Source: Luteibacter aegosomatissinici (GTDB lineage Bacteria; Pseudomonadota; Gammaproteobacteria; Xanthomonadales; Rhodanobacteraceae). From it: a DNA stretch of 64,000 nucleotides. The notes below the pieces were generated by a model. That model ran no database searches. It saw only the letters and a program-made list of their open reading frames with translations, and was not told where the DNA came from. Shown in pieces: positions 18,859 through 26,967 of this stretch; the stretch's first letter is position 1, and each line of letters starts with the position of its first letter. Location: assembly GCF_023078495.1 (NCBI RefSeq), contig NZ_CP095742.1, positions 4,364,501 to 4,428,500 of the forward strand, in the 5' to 3' direction. Made by a program: the position numbers and the translations under genes.

Positions 18859-18956
18859 ACCGTTTGCCTTAGGTCTTATGCCTCCCGGGCCCCCGCTGGC
18901 GCGCGGGGCGGATGGCCGTCTAAACTTGCGGCCAAGGCCGGGGAGGGGCCTAACTC

Positions 18957-21194
18957 ATGAATCCTGGCACGCCGCCGTTCGGCCGGACGGGACCGCATCC
19001 CGTCGCCTTATCGCCGCGTGCCGAACGCGAGGCGCAGCAGGGCCTGTCCCTGTGCCTGACATGGCTGGATATGCCATTGCGCGAAGCCTTGCGTGATTTC
19101 GACCAGCGCCTGTTCGCCGTCGCCGAAAGCAGCCGTAACCACCTGGAGCAGCAGGACTGCTTCGAGAGCCGTGGCATCGTCCAGCGCGAGGGCCCGGCCT
19201 TCCGCAACCGCTTCGCCTCGCACCTCTCCGAACGGTTCCGCCACCTGGGGGAGCCCACCGGGCGCCCGGCCGCCAATGACTACGCCGGCATGAACCTGAG
19301 CCTGGTGGATCCGGAAGAGCAGGAACAAACCGACGCGCTGTCGAGCATGGCCGCGCGTGCCGAGGCACGCAGCGCCAGCAGCCTGTTTGAACTGGGCTAC
19401 CGCCTGGCGGTGCTGGCCGGCACGCCCCCGCTCGAGGGCGAGGCGCTGCCCGCCGGGCCGCGCGCGTTGACGGCAGCCTTGCAGGCGGCCATGGAAACCA
19501 TGCCGCTTACCCCGGCGCACCGGCTCATCCTGTTCCAGGCGGTGGATACCCGCGTGCTGGGGCACACCGAAGCGTTCTACGGGGCACTCAACGAACACTA
19601 CCGGACGCGCGGCATCCTGCCCGGTTTCCGGGTTTATCCGAACGTGCGCGTCAGCAGCGCGCCAGCCGGCGACCGACGTGCACGCGCCGGCGAAGGCGGC
19701 GCCGGCGAAGCCGGCATGGGAGCGGGCACAGGCACGGGTGGCGGCGGAACCGGAAGCGGCAGCGGCGCGACACCCGAAGGCAACATCGGCGTGCTGGAGA
19801 GCCTGCGCCAGTTGCTCTCCCAACGTGCCCAGACCGGCCGTGGCGCCGGGTTCGCCCCGGGCCGCCTGGCCTCCGATGATGAACTGCAAACCGCCCTGCT
19901 CGCCCTGCAGGGCCACGTCAGTGACGTCACCGATGCGGCCCAGCGGGAAATCCGTACGGCCGGCGCCCTGCGCGATGAATTGCTGGCCCAGCTCAACCGT
20001 GGCCGCCCGGCCGGCTCCCCGCTGGCCGAGCTGACGATCGAGCAGGGCGATACGGTGGAACTCACCGCCATGCTGTTCCAGAACCTGGGCCAGCAGATGG
20101 GCGCGGCGAGTGCCGGCCGCCGCGTGTTGGGTGGCCTGCAATGGCCCATGCTGCGCGCGGCGGTGAACGATCGTGGCTTCTTCGACCAGCCCGAGCACCC
20201 GGCGCGCCAGCTGCTCAACACGGTCAGCGAGGCCGCGCACCACTGGCTGGATCCCGCGGAAGGTGAACCCGATAACGCCCTGCTCGATCGCCTTGAGCGG
20301 CTGGTCGTGGATGCCAGCGCCGCCCAGGTCATCGACCCGGCGTGGCGCGCCGACATCGAAACGCAGATCGCACAGCTGTCGCGCAAGGCGCATGTCGCCG
20401 AGCGCCGGCAGATCGAAGCGATGGAAGGCCGCGACCGGCTGGAGCGTGCCCGCCAGCGCGCCGGCGAAGTGATGAGTGAACGCATGGTGGCCGGCAGCAC
20501 GCCGCGCGGCGTGCTGCGCATTCTGCTGGAGCGCACGTGGGCCGATGTGCTCGCCCTGCATATCCTGCGTGGCGGCGAAACCGGCGAGGCCTACCTGCAT
20601 TGCCTGGGCGTGACCGACCAGTTGCTGGGCCGCCGCCCGGTCACCGACAAGCAGAAGCTGCGCCAGGAAGTGGAACGTGGCCTGGAGCATCTGGGCATGC
20701 ATCCCTCGGAGGCCGCCCAGGTGGCCGCCGGCTTGTTCGAGCCCGCCCAGGAACGCCAGAGCGACGATACGCCAACCGCCACCGATGTGGCGATGCGCCT
20801 GAAGCAGCGCCCCCGCCTGGGCGAAGGCACGGCACACGGCGAAACGGTCGCCCCGGTGGAACCGACGCCGCTCGATACGGCGGCACGCGCTGTCTACGAC
20901 AGCTTTGCCAGCCTTCGCTTCGGCACATGGTTCGAGTTCACCCAGGCGGATGGTGAAGTGGTGCGCCGCAAGCTCGCCTGGTTCTCACCGGCCACGGGGC
21001 GCTGCCTGTTCGTGAACCAGCGCGGCATGCGCACCGACGATATCGACCTGACCCGCCTGGCGCGCATGGTGTCCTCGGGCGAAGCCCGCGAATGGCGCGA
21101 GGAGCGCGTCCCGCTGATCGACCGCGCATGGCAGGCCGTCGCGCGTGCCCTGCGCCGCGAGCGGATGAGTGAACGGATGGCAGGCCACGCATGA
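18957..21194 (+). CDS. DUF1631 family protein
   Basis: 745 residues. A gamma- and betaproteobacterial family of unknown function, recognised by RNHLEQQDCFESRGIVQRE (about residues 62-80) and the C-terminal TWFEFTQADGEVVRRKLAWF followed by GRCLFVNQRG. That end resembles the PilZ-like tail described for large DUF1631 proteins. The middle is largely helical. A low-complexity Gly/Ala linker at about residues 245-273 separates two globular halves. GGGGAGG-type sequence precedes the ATG. The stop overlaps the next gene, a PilZ protein, by four bases (ATGA), so the two are cotranslated and probably act together in a c-di-GMP-dependent process, for example surface behaviour. No membrane segment is seen. 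Confidence 0.9.
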   Translation: MNPGTPPFGRTGPHPVALSPRAEREAQQGLSLCLTWLDMPLREALRDFDQRLFAVAESSRNHLEQQDCFESRGIVQREGPAFRNRFASHLSERFRHLGEPTGRPAANDYAGMNLSLVDPEEQEQTDALSSMAARAEARSASSLFELGYRLAVLAGTPPLEGEALPAGPRALTAALQAAMETMPLTPAHRLILFQAVDTRVLGHTEAFYGALNEHYRTRGILPGFRVYPNVRVSSAPAGDRRARAGEGGAGEAGMGAGTGTGGGGTGSGSGATPEGNIGVLESLRQLLSQRAQTGRGAGFAPGRLASDDELQTALLALQGHVSDVTDAAQREIRTAGALRDELLAQLNRGRPAGSPLAELTIEQGDTVELTAMLFQNLGQQMGAASAGRRVLGGLQWPMLRAAVNDRGFFDQPEHPARQLLNTVSEAAHHWLDPAEGEPDNALLDRLERLVVDASAAQVIDPAWRADIETQIAQLSRKAHVAERRQIEAMEGRDRLERARQRAGEVMSERMVAGSTPRGVLRILLERTWADVLALHILRGGETGEAYLHCLGVTDQLLGRRPVTDKQKLRQEVERGLEHLGMHPSEAAQVAAGLFEPAQERQSDDTPTATDVAMRLKQRPRLGEGTAHGETVAPVEPTPLDTAARAVYDSFASLRFGTWFEFTQADGEVVRRKLAWFSPATGRCLFVNQRGMRTDDIDLTRLARMVSSGEAREWREERVPLIDRAWQAVARALRRERMSERMAGHA

Positions 21195-21538
21195 AGAACG
21201 AATTCGAACAGCGGCGCGCCCCACGCAAGCGAGCCACCTCGCCCATGCCGGTCGTGGATGTGATGAACGATGCGGTGCTGGGCCAGCTCGGCAACCTGTC
21301 GGCCACCGGCATGATGCTGCTCGGCACGCGCGAGCCGCGTACCGGGGCCGTGCACCAGGTGACGTTCAACCTGCCCGATGCCCAGCACCGCGAGCATGCG
21401 GTGGTGATCGGCATCCAGGAGCAGTGGCACGAACCGGCCGCCTCGGCCGGCCAGTTCTGGTCGGGCTACCGCATTATCTCGGGCAGCGAGGATGACGTGC
21501 GCGCCATCGATGAGTGGATCGGGCCGCCTGCCGACTGA
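21191..21538 (+). CDS. PilZ domain protein, c-di-GMP receptor
   Basis: 115 residues made of a single PilZ domain. RRAPRKR at residues 8-14 provides the RxxxR motif, and GNLSATGMML matches the (D/N)-x-S-x-x-G motif that together bind cyclic di-GMP. Such small proteins act as cytoplasmic adaptors whose partner changes when the messenger is bound. The coupled DUF1631 gene upstream is the obvious candidate partner. A GGDEF diguanylate cyclase is encoded further right (44.5 kb), but nothing ties it to this pair beyond sharing the messenger. Confidence 0.92.
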   Translation: MKNEFEQRRAPRKRATSPMPVVDVMNDAVLGQLGNLSATGMMLLGTREPRTGAVHQVTFNLPDAQHREHAVVIGIQEQWHEPAASAGQFWSGYRIISGSEDDVRAIDEWIGPPAD

Positions 21539-21595
21539 ACGGTTGCCATCGGTGGCGCTTTACCGCGATAGCCGCGAAGGGCCACCATCGCCACG

Positions 21596-22204
21596 ATGAA
21601 CCACCCGACGACCCTGCTTGTGGATACCACGCTCGAACGCGACGATGCCGCCGCGGCCGCCACCAGCCTGTACCTGAAGCTGATCGGCGACGGCACGATT
21701 TCAGCCGTGGTCGATCCGGGGATGGATGCGCCTTTCAAGGTGGTCGACCACCAGCTGATGGCCGATACCGGCATCTTCGCCATCGGCCTGCACGCCAGCG
21801 GCCACCACTGGGTAGACGATGGCCAGCGCGCGCTGATGGTGGATGGTGGCCCGGAGAACGGCATTTTCTGCCGCTACGACGGCAGCTTCACCATCCGCTG
21901 CCCGCAGTGCCAGGAGCGGCTCTCGCCGGGTGACGAGGGCAGCGAAGCCCTGGAAGAGGCCCTGGCCGTTTGGTGCGATTCGCCGGATTCGGCCTTCGTC
22001 GCCTGTCCCGGCTGTTCCACCTGGACACCCCTGACCCACTGGGCCTCGCCGACCCACGACTTCGCGGTGGGCCACTTCGCGATCAGCCTCCACGGTGTGC
22101 ACCTGCGTTCCTTCACCGATAGCCTCGACCACGCCGCCATTGCGCTGCGCCTGCGCCTGGGCGACCTGGCCAGCGACTACACCGTGGTCTATTCCGCCGC
22201 GTAA
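21596..22204 (+). CDS. Uncharacterised protein with two CxxC motifs
   Basis: 202 residues from the ATG at 21596. I do not recognise the family. Two cysteine pairs, IRCPQCQ near residue 102 and VACPGCST near 140, could bind one zinc ion as a zinc ribbon split by about 35 residues. The rest is acidic and mixed alpha/beta, with no signal peptide or membrane segment. It follows the PilZ gene by 57 bases and precedes pepQ by 69 bases on the same strand, so it may be transcribed with either. A nucleic-acid or protein-binding role would be a guess. Confidence 0.8.
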   Translation: MNHPTTLLVDTTLERDDAAAAATSLYLKLIGDGTISAVVDPGMDAPFKVVDHQLMADTGIFAIGLHASGHHWVDDGQRALMVDGGPENGIFCRYDGSFTIRCPQCQERLSPGDEGSEALEEALAVWCDSPDSAFVACPGCSTWTPLTHWASPTHDFAVGHFAISLHGVHLRSFTDSLDHAAIALRLRLGDLASDYTVVYSAA

Positions 22205-22273
22205 GGGTTGGATAGTGGCGCCCGGAGGCGCACCATAGGTGGTTGCCCCACCCCACACGCCCCGGAGATCCCC

Positions 22274-23596
22274 ATGAACGACGCGCTGGCCGCGCTCTAT
22301 CCGCAGCACCTCGCCACCCTGCGTGAACGCACCGATGTGGCGCTCGCCCGCGGCGGTTTCGACCACCTGGTGGTCCCGGCCGGCCGCCCGATCACCAAGT
22401 TCATGGATGACCTGGACTACCCGTTCACGGTGAACCCGCATTTCAAGCACTGGTTGCCGCTGATCGATGCCCCGGGCAGCTGGCTGGTGTACACGCCCGG
22501 GCACAAGCCCAAGCTGGTGTTCTTGCAGCCGCACGATTACTGGCATGTCGTGCCCGAGGCCCCGACCGGCTATTGGGTGGACCATTTCGATATCGTCACC
22601 GTGCGCAAGGCCGCCGATGCCATCGCCGAACTGCCGTTGCAGTCGCGCAGCGCGATCATTGGTGACCAGTATTGCGGCGTGAACGAAGTGCAGCCGAACA
22701 ATCCGTCGGCGGTCACCGATTACCTGCATTACCACCGCGCGTACAAGACACCGTACGAACTCGAGTTGATGCGCGAAGCCAGCCGCCGTGGCGTGCGCGG
22801 CCACCGTGCCGCCGAGCAGGCGTTCCGCGAGGGCGCCAGCGAGCTGGGCATCCACCAGGCCTACCTGGCCGCCGTGGGCCAGACCGATGCCGAGCTGCCG
22901 TACGCCAGCATCGTGTGCCTCAACGAGCACGCCGCCATCCTGCATTACACGCATTTCGGCCGCGTACCGCCGGCCGAACACCGCTCGTTCCTGATCGATG
23001 CGGGCGCCAGCGCCTCCGGCTACGCCAGCGATATCACACGCACGTATGCAGGCAAGAACGCCGGCGAATTCCAGGCGCTCATCGATTCGATGGATGCCGC
23101 CGAGCGCTCGTTCGTGGCCAAGGTACGCGCAGGCCAGAACTACCCCGAACTGCATGTGCATGCCCACCATGCCATTGCCGGTGTCCTGCGCGAGCACGGC
23201 TTCATCCGCATGAGCGCGGAAAGCGCGGTGGAATCGGGCGTCACCTCGGCGTTCTTCCCGCACGGCCTGGGCCACGGCATCGGCATGCAGGTGCACGACG
23301 TCGCCGGCTTCCACGCCTCCGATGCGGGTGGCACCATCGCCAAGCCCGAAGGCCACCCGTACCTGCGCCTTACGCGTAACCTCGAGGCGGGCATGGTCGT
23401 GACGATCGAGCCGGGCCTGTACTTCATCGACATGCTGCTCGCCGAACTGAAGAACAAGCCGGCCGCCGCCGACGTCAACTGGGACAAGGTCGATGCGTTC
23501 CGCAAGTACGGCGGCATCCGTATCGAAGATGACGTGGTGTGCACCACCGGCGAACCGGAAAACATGACCCGCGACGCGTTCGCGCAGCTGGCATAA
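22274..23596 (+). CDS. pepQ: Xaa-Pro dipeptidase (prolidase)
   Basis: 440 residues, close to E. coli PepQ (443). The ATG at 22274 has GGAGA eight bases upstream; the frame runs on earlier but without conservation. It is a cytoplasmic M24B metallopeptidase that splits dipeptides ending in proline. The five metal ligands of the pita-bread fold are visible: two Asp in LIDAGASASGYASDITRTY, His in HGLGHGIGMQVHDV, Glu in TIEPGLYFI and Glu in GIRIEDDVV. It lies just upstream of the cytochrome bd operon, with a hairpin between. A second M24 enzyme, pepP, lies on the other side of that operon. Confidence 0.96.
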   Translation: MNDALAALYPQHLATLRERTDVALARGGFDHLVVPAGRPITKFMDDLDYPFTVNPHFKHWLPLIDAPGSWLVYTPGHKPKLVFLQPHDYWHVVPEAPTGYWVDHFDIVTVRKAADAIAELPLQSRSAIIGDQYCGVNEVQPNNPSAVTDYLHYHRAYKTPYELELMREASRRGVRGHRAAEQAFREGASELGIHQAYLAAVGQTDAELPYASIVCLNEHAAILHYTHFGRVPPAEHRSFLIDAGASASGYASDITRTYAGKNAGEFQALIDSMDAAERSFVAKVRAGQNYPELHVHAHHAIAGVLREHGFIRMSAESAVESGVTSAFFPHGLGHGIGMQVHDVAGFHASDAGGTIAKPEGHPYLRLTRNLEAGMVVTIEPGLYFIDMLLAELKNKPAAADVNWDKVDAFRKYGGIRIEDDVVCTTGEPENMTRDAFAQLA

Positions 23597-23882
23597 GGCC
23601 TACCGGGCCATAGCGGTTCGGGGTGCGGCCACGCCGCCGCACCCCCCCCCGCACCGCGAGCAAGCTGGCTCCTGAAGACGGCACGCAACGTGCCGCCGTC
23701 TACAGACAATCTACTTAGAACCCGCGCCCTTTATCCGGGTTCAACCTGGCGTATGCTGTGCCCAGGGGAAACAAGCGAAGTAAGCGCGGTCAGGCCGCTG
23801 CGACAATCGGCCATCGATCGTGGAAGCATGCCCAGGCCTAAGCTGCCTGCAGATGTTCCAAGGCTATCGCTGGAGTCGCACC
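23597..23882 (+). other. Intergenic region before the cytochrome bd operon
   Basis: 286 bases. It holds a strong GC hairpin at 23620-23645, a run of nine C at 23642-23650, a second small inverted repeat at 23680-23694 (GGCACG-CAA-CGTGCC) and then the presumed cyd promoter. TATGCT at about 23752-23757, 16 bases after TTTATC, is a possible sigma70 pair. No FNR/Anr-type TTGAT-n4-ATCAA box was found, so oxygen control is not evident by eye. Confidence 0.5.
23620..23645 (+). terminator. Hairpin terminator candidate after pepQ
   Basis: Perfect 10-bp stem GGGGTGCGGC/GCCGCACCCC with a six-base loop, 24 bases after the pepQ stop. It is followed by C residues, not U, so termination might depend on stem strength or Rho. 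Confidence 0.5.
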
Positions 23883-24101
23883 ATGGATGTCGACGTTCCG
23901 CCAAGGCGCCCACGCTGGCGCGACAAACCGCTGCCGAGGCTCGCCCTTGAGCTCTCGGTCATCGTCGTCGCCAAGCTCGCCCTGCTGATGCTCATCTGGT
24001 ACGTCGCCATCCGGCCCCTGCCCCGCGCGGATGTTTCTCCCGCTGGCGTAGGCCGCGTCCTTGCCCCCGCTTCCGCATCCACCCAGGAAACCAAGCCATG
24101 A
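23883..24101 (+). CDS. cydP: Small cytochrome bd oxidase subunit CydP
   Basis: 72 residues from the ATG at 23883; the longer frame upstream is not supported. A basic N-terminus (PPRRPRWRDKPLPRLALELS) leads into one membrane helix, VIVVAKLALLMLIWYVAI, and a short polar periplasmic tail. Position immediately before cydA with a 4-base overlap (ATGA), and the -RPLPRADV- sequence after the helix, match the putative small subunit CydP found in front of cydAB in many proteobacteria. It probably helps assembly or stability of the oxidase; its exact role is not settled. Confidence 0.85.
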   Translation: MDVDVPPRRPRWRDKPLPRLALELSVIVVAKLALLMLIWYVAIRPLPRADVSPAGVGRVLAPASASTQETKP

Positions 24102-25669
24102 TCGTCGACCCCGAAGTCGTCGGCCTGTCACGCCTGCAGTTCGCGCTGACGGCGCTTTACCACTTCCTGTTCGTACCGCTCACGCTAGGCATGGCCTTCA
24201 TGCTCGCCATCATGGAGAGCGTGTACGTGATGACCCGGCGCGAAGTATGGAAACGCATGACCCAGTTCTGGGGTGTGCTGTTTGGCATCAACTTCGCCAT
24301 GGGCGTCGCCACCGGCGTCACCATGGAGTTCCAGTTCGGTACGAACTGGGCGTATTACTCGCATTACGTGGGCGATATCTTCGGTGCGCCACTGGCCATC
24401 GAAGGCATGATGGCGTTCTTCCTCGAGTCCACGCTAGTGGGTGTTTTCTTCTTCGGCTGGGAGCGCACGACGCCCCTGAAACACTTGATCGCCACCTGGT
24501 TCATGGCCCTGGGCACCTCGCTCTCCGCGCTGTGGATCCTCATCGCCAACGGCTGGATGCAGAACCCGGTCGGCGCCGCCTTCAACGCGCAGACCATGCG
24601 CATGGAGGTGACGAAGTTCAGCGACGTGGTGCTGAACCCCGTGGCCCAGGCCAAGTTCGTGCACACGGTGAGCGCCGGCTACACGATGGGCGCGATGTTC
24701 GTGCTTTCGATCAGCGCCTGGTACCTGCTGCGCGGGCGCAACGTGGATTTCGCCAAGCGCTCCATGACGGTTGCTGCGAGCTTCGGGCTGGCGGCCTCGC
24801 TCTCGGTCGTGGTCCTGGGTGACGAATCGGGCTACACCGTGTCCGAGAACCAGAAGATGAAGATGGCCGCCATCGAGGCCATGTGGGAAACCGAGCCGGC
24901 GCCCGCCTCGTTCACCCTGTTTGGCTTTCCGGATGTCGCGAAGCGCGAAACGCATGCGGCGATCCGCGTGCCCTGGCTCATGGGGCTGATCGGTACACGC
25001 TCGATCGATGAGCCGATCCTTGGCATCGATTCGCTGGTGGACGATGCGAAGGTGCGGATCGGCGATGGCATCAAGGCGTACGATGCCATGCTGGTGCTGC
25101 GCGAGAACAAGGATGATGCGCAGGCAAAAGCGATCCTTGCGGCACACGACAAGGACATGGGCTATGCGTTGCTGTTGAAGCGCTTCATCGATGACCCGCG
25201 CAAGGCGACGCCAGCCGATATCGAACGCGCGGCCGAAAGCACGATTCCGAACGTGCCGGTGCTGTTCTGGTCGTTCCGCCTCATGGTGGCCTGCGGGTTC
25301 TGGTTCATCGGATTGTTTGCGTATGCGTTCTGGCGCGCCAGCAAGCGCCGCCTCGAAGGCAAGGCGTTCCTGCGCATCGCCCTGTGGAGCCTGCCCTTAC
25401 CGTGGGTGGCCGCGGAGCTGGGCTGGATCGTCGCCGAATACGGCCGGCAGCCCTGGGCGATCGAGGGGGTACTGCCGACGGCACTGGGTGCATCGTCGCT
25501 TACCCCTGGCCAGGTATGGATATCGCTCGGTGGCTTCGTGCTGTTCTACACCGCGCTTGCCGTGATCGATGGCTACCTGATGGTGAAGTTCGCCAGGAAG
25601 GGACCCGATGGCCTGGGCATGTGGCCGCCCTCGCCTGCCCCGCTACCGACCACCGCCCAGACCGCCTGA
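24098..25669 (+). CDS. cydA: Cytochrome bd ubiquinol oxidase subunit I
   Basis: 523 residues. An inner-membrane subunit with about nine helices carrying hemes b558, b595 and d; it oxidises quinol and reduces oxygen to water without pumping protons. Ligand residues are in place: His22 (heme b595/d site, LTALYHFLF), His189 (KFVHTVSAGY) and Met396 (SFRLMVACG) for heme b558. The quinol-binding Q-loop contains SENQKMKMAAIEAMWE, and GRQPW marks the conserved region after it. Length matches E. coli CydA (522). It overlaps cydP and is followed by cydB after 13 bases. Confidence 0.98.
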   Translation: MIVDPEVVGLSRLQFALTALYHFLFVPLTLGMAFMLAIMESVYVMTRREVWKRMTQFWGVLFGINFAMGVATGVTMEFQFGTNWAYYSHYVGDIFGAPLAIEGMMAFFLESTLVGVFFFGWERTTPLKHLIATWFMALGTSLSALWILIANGWMQNPVGAAFNAQTMRMEVTKFSDVVLNPVAQAKFVHTVSAGYTMGAMFVLSISAWYLLRGRNVDFAKRSMTVAASFGLAASLSVVVLGDESGYTVSENQKMKMAAIEAMWETEPAPASFTLFGFPDVAKRETHAAIRVPWLMGLIGTRSIDEPILGIDSLVDDAKVRIGDGIKAYDAMLVLRENKDDAQAKAILAAHDKDMGYALLLKRFIDDPRKATPADIERAAESTIPNVPVLFWSFRLMVACGFWFIGLFAYAFWRASKRRLEGKAFLRIALWSLPLPWVAAELGWIVAEYGRQPWAIEGVLPTALGASSLTPGQVWISLGGFVLFYTALAVIDGYLMVKFARKGPDGLGMWPPSPAPLPTTAQTA

Positions 25670-25682
25670 AGGAGCGCGCGAC

Positions 25683-26813
25683 ATGCTTGATTACGAGATC
25701 CTTCGCGTCATCTGGTGGGCCCTGATCGGCGTGCTGCTGGCGGCATTCGCGATCATGGATGGCTTTGACTTTGGCGTGGCCGCGCTGCTGCGCGTCCTCG
25801 GCCGCGACGAGCACGAGCGCCACGTACTGCTGGAGACGATCGAGCCCACGTGGGAAGGCAACCAGGTGTGGTTCATCCTGGGCGGCGGCGCGGTGTTCGC
25901 GGCGTGGCCGCTCCTGTATGCCGCATCGTTCTCAGGGCTATACGTCGCGATGTTCGTGCTGCTACTGGCCTTCATCATTCGCCCCGTGGGCTTCAACTTC
26001 CGCGAGAAAGTGGAAAACCCGACCTGGACACGCGCGTGGGATTACGGCCTGGTGGCATCGGGCGTCATCGTCATGCTGGTGTGCGGCGTGGCGTTCGGCA
26101 ACCTGTTCCTCGGGCTGCCGTTCCACTACGACGGCGACCTGCGCATGACCTGGGACGGCACGTTCTTCGAACTGTTCCGTCCGTTCGCACTGCTGTGCGG
26201 CCTGGTGAGCCTTAGCATGCTGCTCACGCACGGTGCGGCGTGGGTCGCCATGAAAGCCGACGAGTCGATCGCGGCGCGGGCAGCCCGGACGGCGCGCATC
26301 ACGTCGCTCGTCTACGTGGTGCTGTTCGTGCTGGCCGGCATCTGGCTGGCCTACGGCATACCCGGGTATGCGGTGGCCGGGCCGGTGGTAACCGATGGCG
26401 TTTCCAATCCCCTGGCGAAGCAGGTAGCGGTGGGGGCCTCGTGGTTCGTCGGCTACATGGCCCACCCGTTCTTCTGGATCGCGCCGGTCGTCGCCTTCAT
26501 CGGTGCACTGGGCGTGCAGCTGTTCGTCGCGCGCCAGGGCTTCCTCGGCTTCTTCAGCAGCTGCCTTTCCGTGGCCGGCACCATCGCGGCGGCCGGCTTC
26601 GCGCTGTTCCCGTTCCTGATGCCCTCGTCGGTGGATCCGCGCTCGAGCCTCACGGTGTGGGATGCCTCATCCAGCCAGGGCACGCTGTTCCTCATGATGT
26701 GCCTGGCCATCGTGTTCCTGCCGATCATCATCCTGTACACGACGTGGGTGTTCCGCGTCATGCGCGGCCGCGTCAGCCTCGAACACGTGCGCAAGTCGCA
26801 CAACATGTACTGA
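25683..26813 (+). CDS. cydB: Cytochrome bd ubiquinol oxidase subunit II
   Basis: 376 residues from the ATG at 25683 with GAAGGAG before it; an in-frame extension upstream overlaps cydA and is rejected. The protein has about nine membrane helices and starts with the typical LRVIWWALIGVLLAAFAIMD followed by GFDFG. WEGNQVWFIL and FAAWPLLYA are further conserved stretches. It forms the heterodimer with CydA and supplies structural stability and the oxygen or proton channel. The stop is followed after 13 bases by cydX. Confidence 0.98.
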   Translation: MLDYEILRVIWWALIGVLLAAFAIMDGFDFGVAALLRVLGRDEHERHVLLETIEPTWEGNQVWFILGGGAVFAAWPLLYAASFSGLYVAMFVLLLAFIIRPVGFNFREKVENPTWTRAWDYGLVASGVIVMLVCGVAFGNLFLGLPFHYDGDLRMTWDGTFFELFRPFALLCGLVSLSMLLTHGAAWVAMKADESIAARAARTARITSLVYVVLFVLAGIWLAYGIPGYAVAGPVVTDGVSNPLAKQVAVGASWFVGYMAHPFFWIAPVVAFIGALGVQLFVARQGFLGFFSSCLSVAGTIAAAGFALFPFLMPSSVDPRSSLTVWDASSSQGTLFLMMCLAIVFLPIIILYTTWVFRVMRGRVSLEHVRKSHNMY

Positions 26814-26826
26814 GGAGTAGCAACTC

Positions 26827-26955
26827 ATGTGGTATTTCTCGTGGATCCTCGGCCTGGGCCTGGCCTGCACCTTCGCCATCCTCAATGCGATGTGGTTCGA
26901 AGTACACGCGGATGACGAAGCGCACCAGAAAAAAGACGGGCACCCGTTGCTGTAA
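26827..26955 (+). CDS. cydX: Cytochrome bd oxidase small subunit CydX
   Basis: 42 residues, too short for most gene finders. It starts MWYFSWILGLGLACTFAILN, the near-invariant CydX sequence, as a single membrane helix with a conserved Glu (MWFEVHADD) just after it, and ends in a charged tail. GAGGAG lies before the ATG. CydX binds CydA in the CydAB complex and is needed for full oxidase activity in E. coli. It completes the operon cydP-cydA-cydB-cydX; the convergent pepP gene ends 12 bases later. Confidence 0.96.
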   Translation: MWYFSWILGLGLACTFAILNAMWFEVHADDEAHQKKDGHPLL

Positions 26956-26967
26956 CCACCACGGCAC

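Noticed and set aside
19008-20837. 609-codon minus-strand frame opposite the DUF1631 gene
   Set aside because: Low-complexity shadow; the plus-strand family motifs are clear.
21701-23356. 551-codon minus-strand frame opposite pepQ
   Set aside because: Antisense of a conserved metallopeptidase whose ligands are all present on the plus strand.
23642-23650. Run of nine C as a possible phase-variation tract
   Set aside because: It lies in non-coding sequence after a hairpin and far from the -10/-35 spacer of the cyd promoter, so slippage would not obviously change a frame or promoter.
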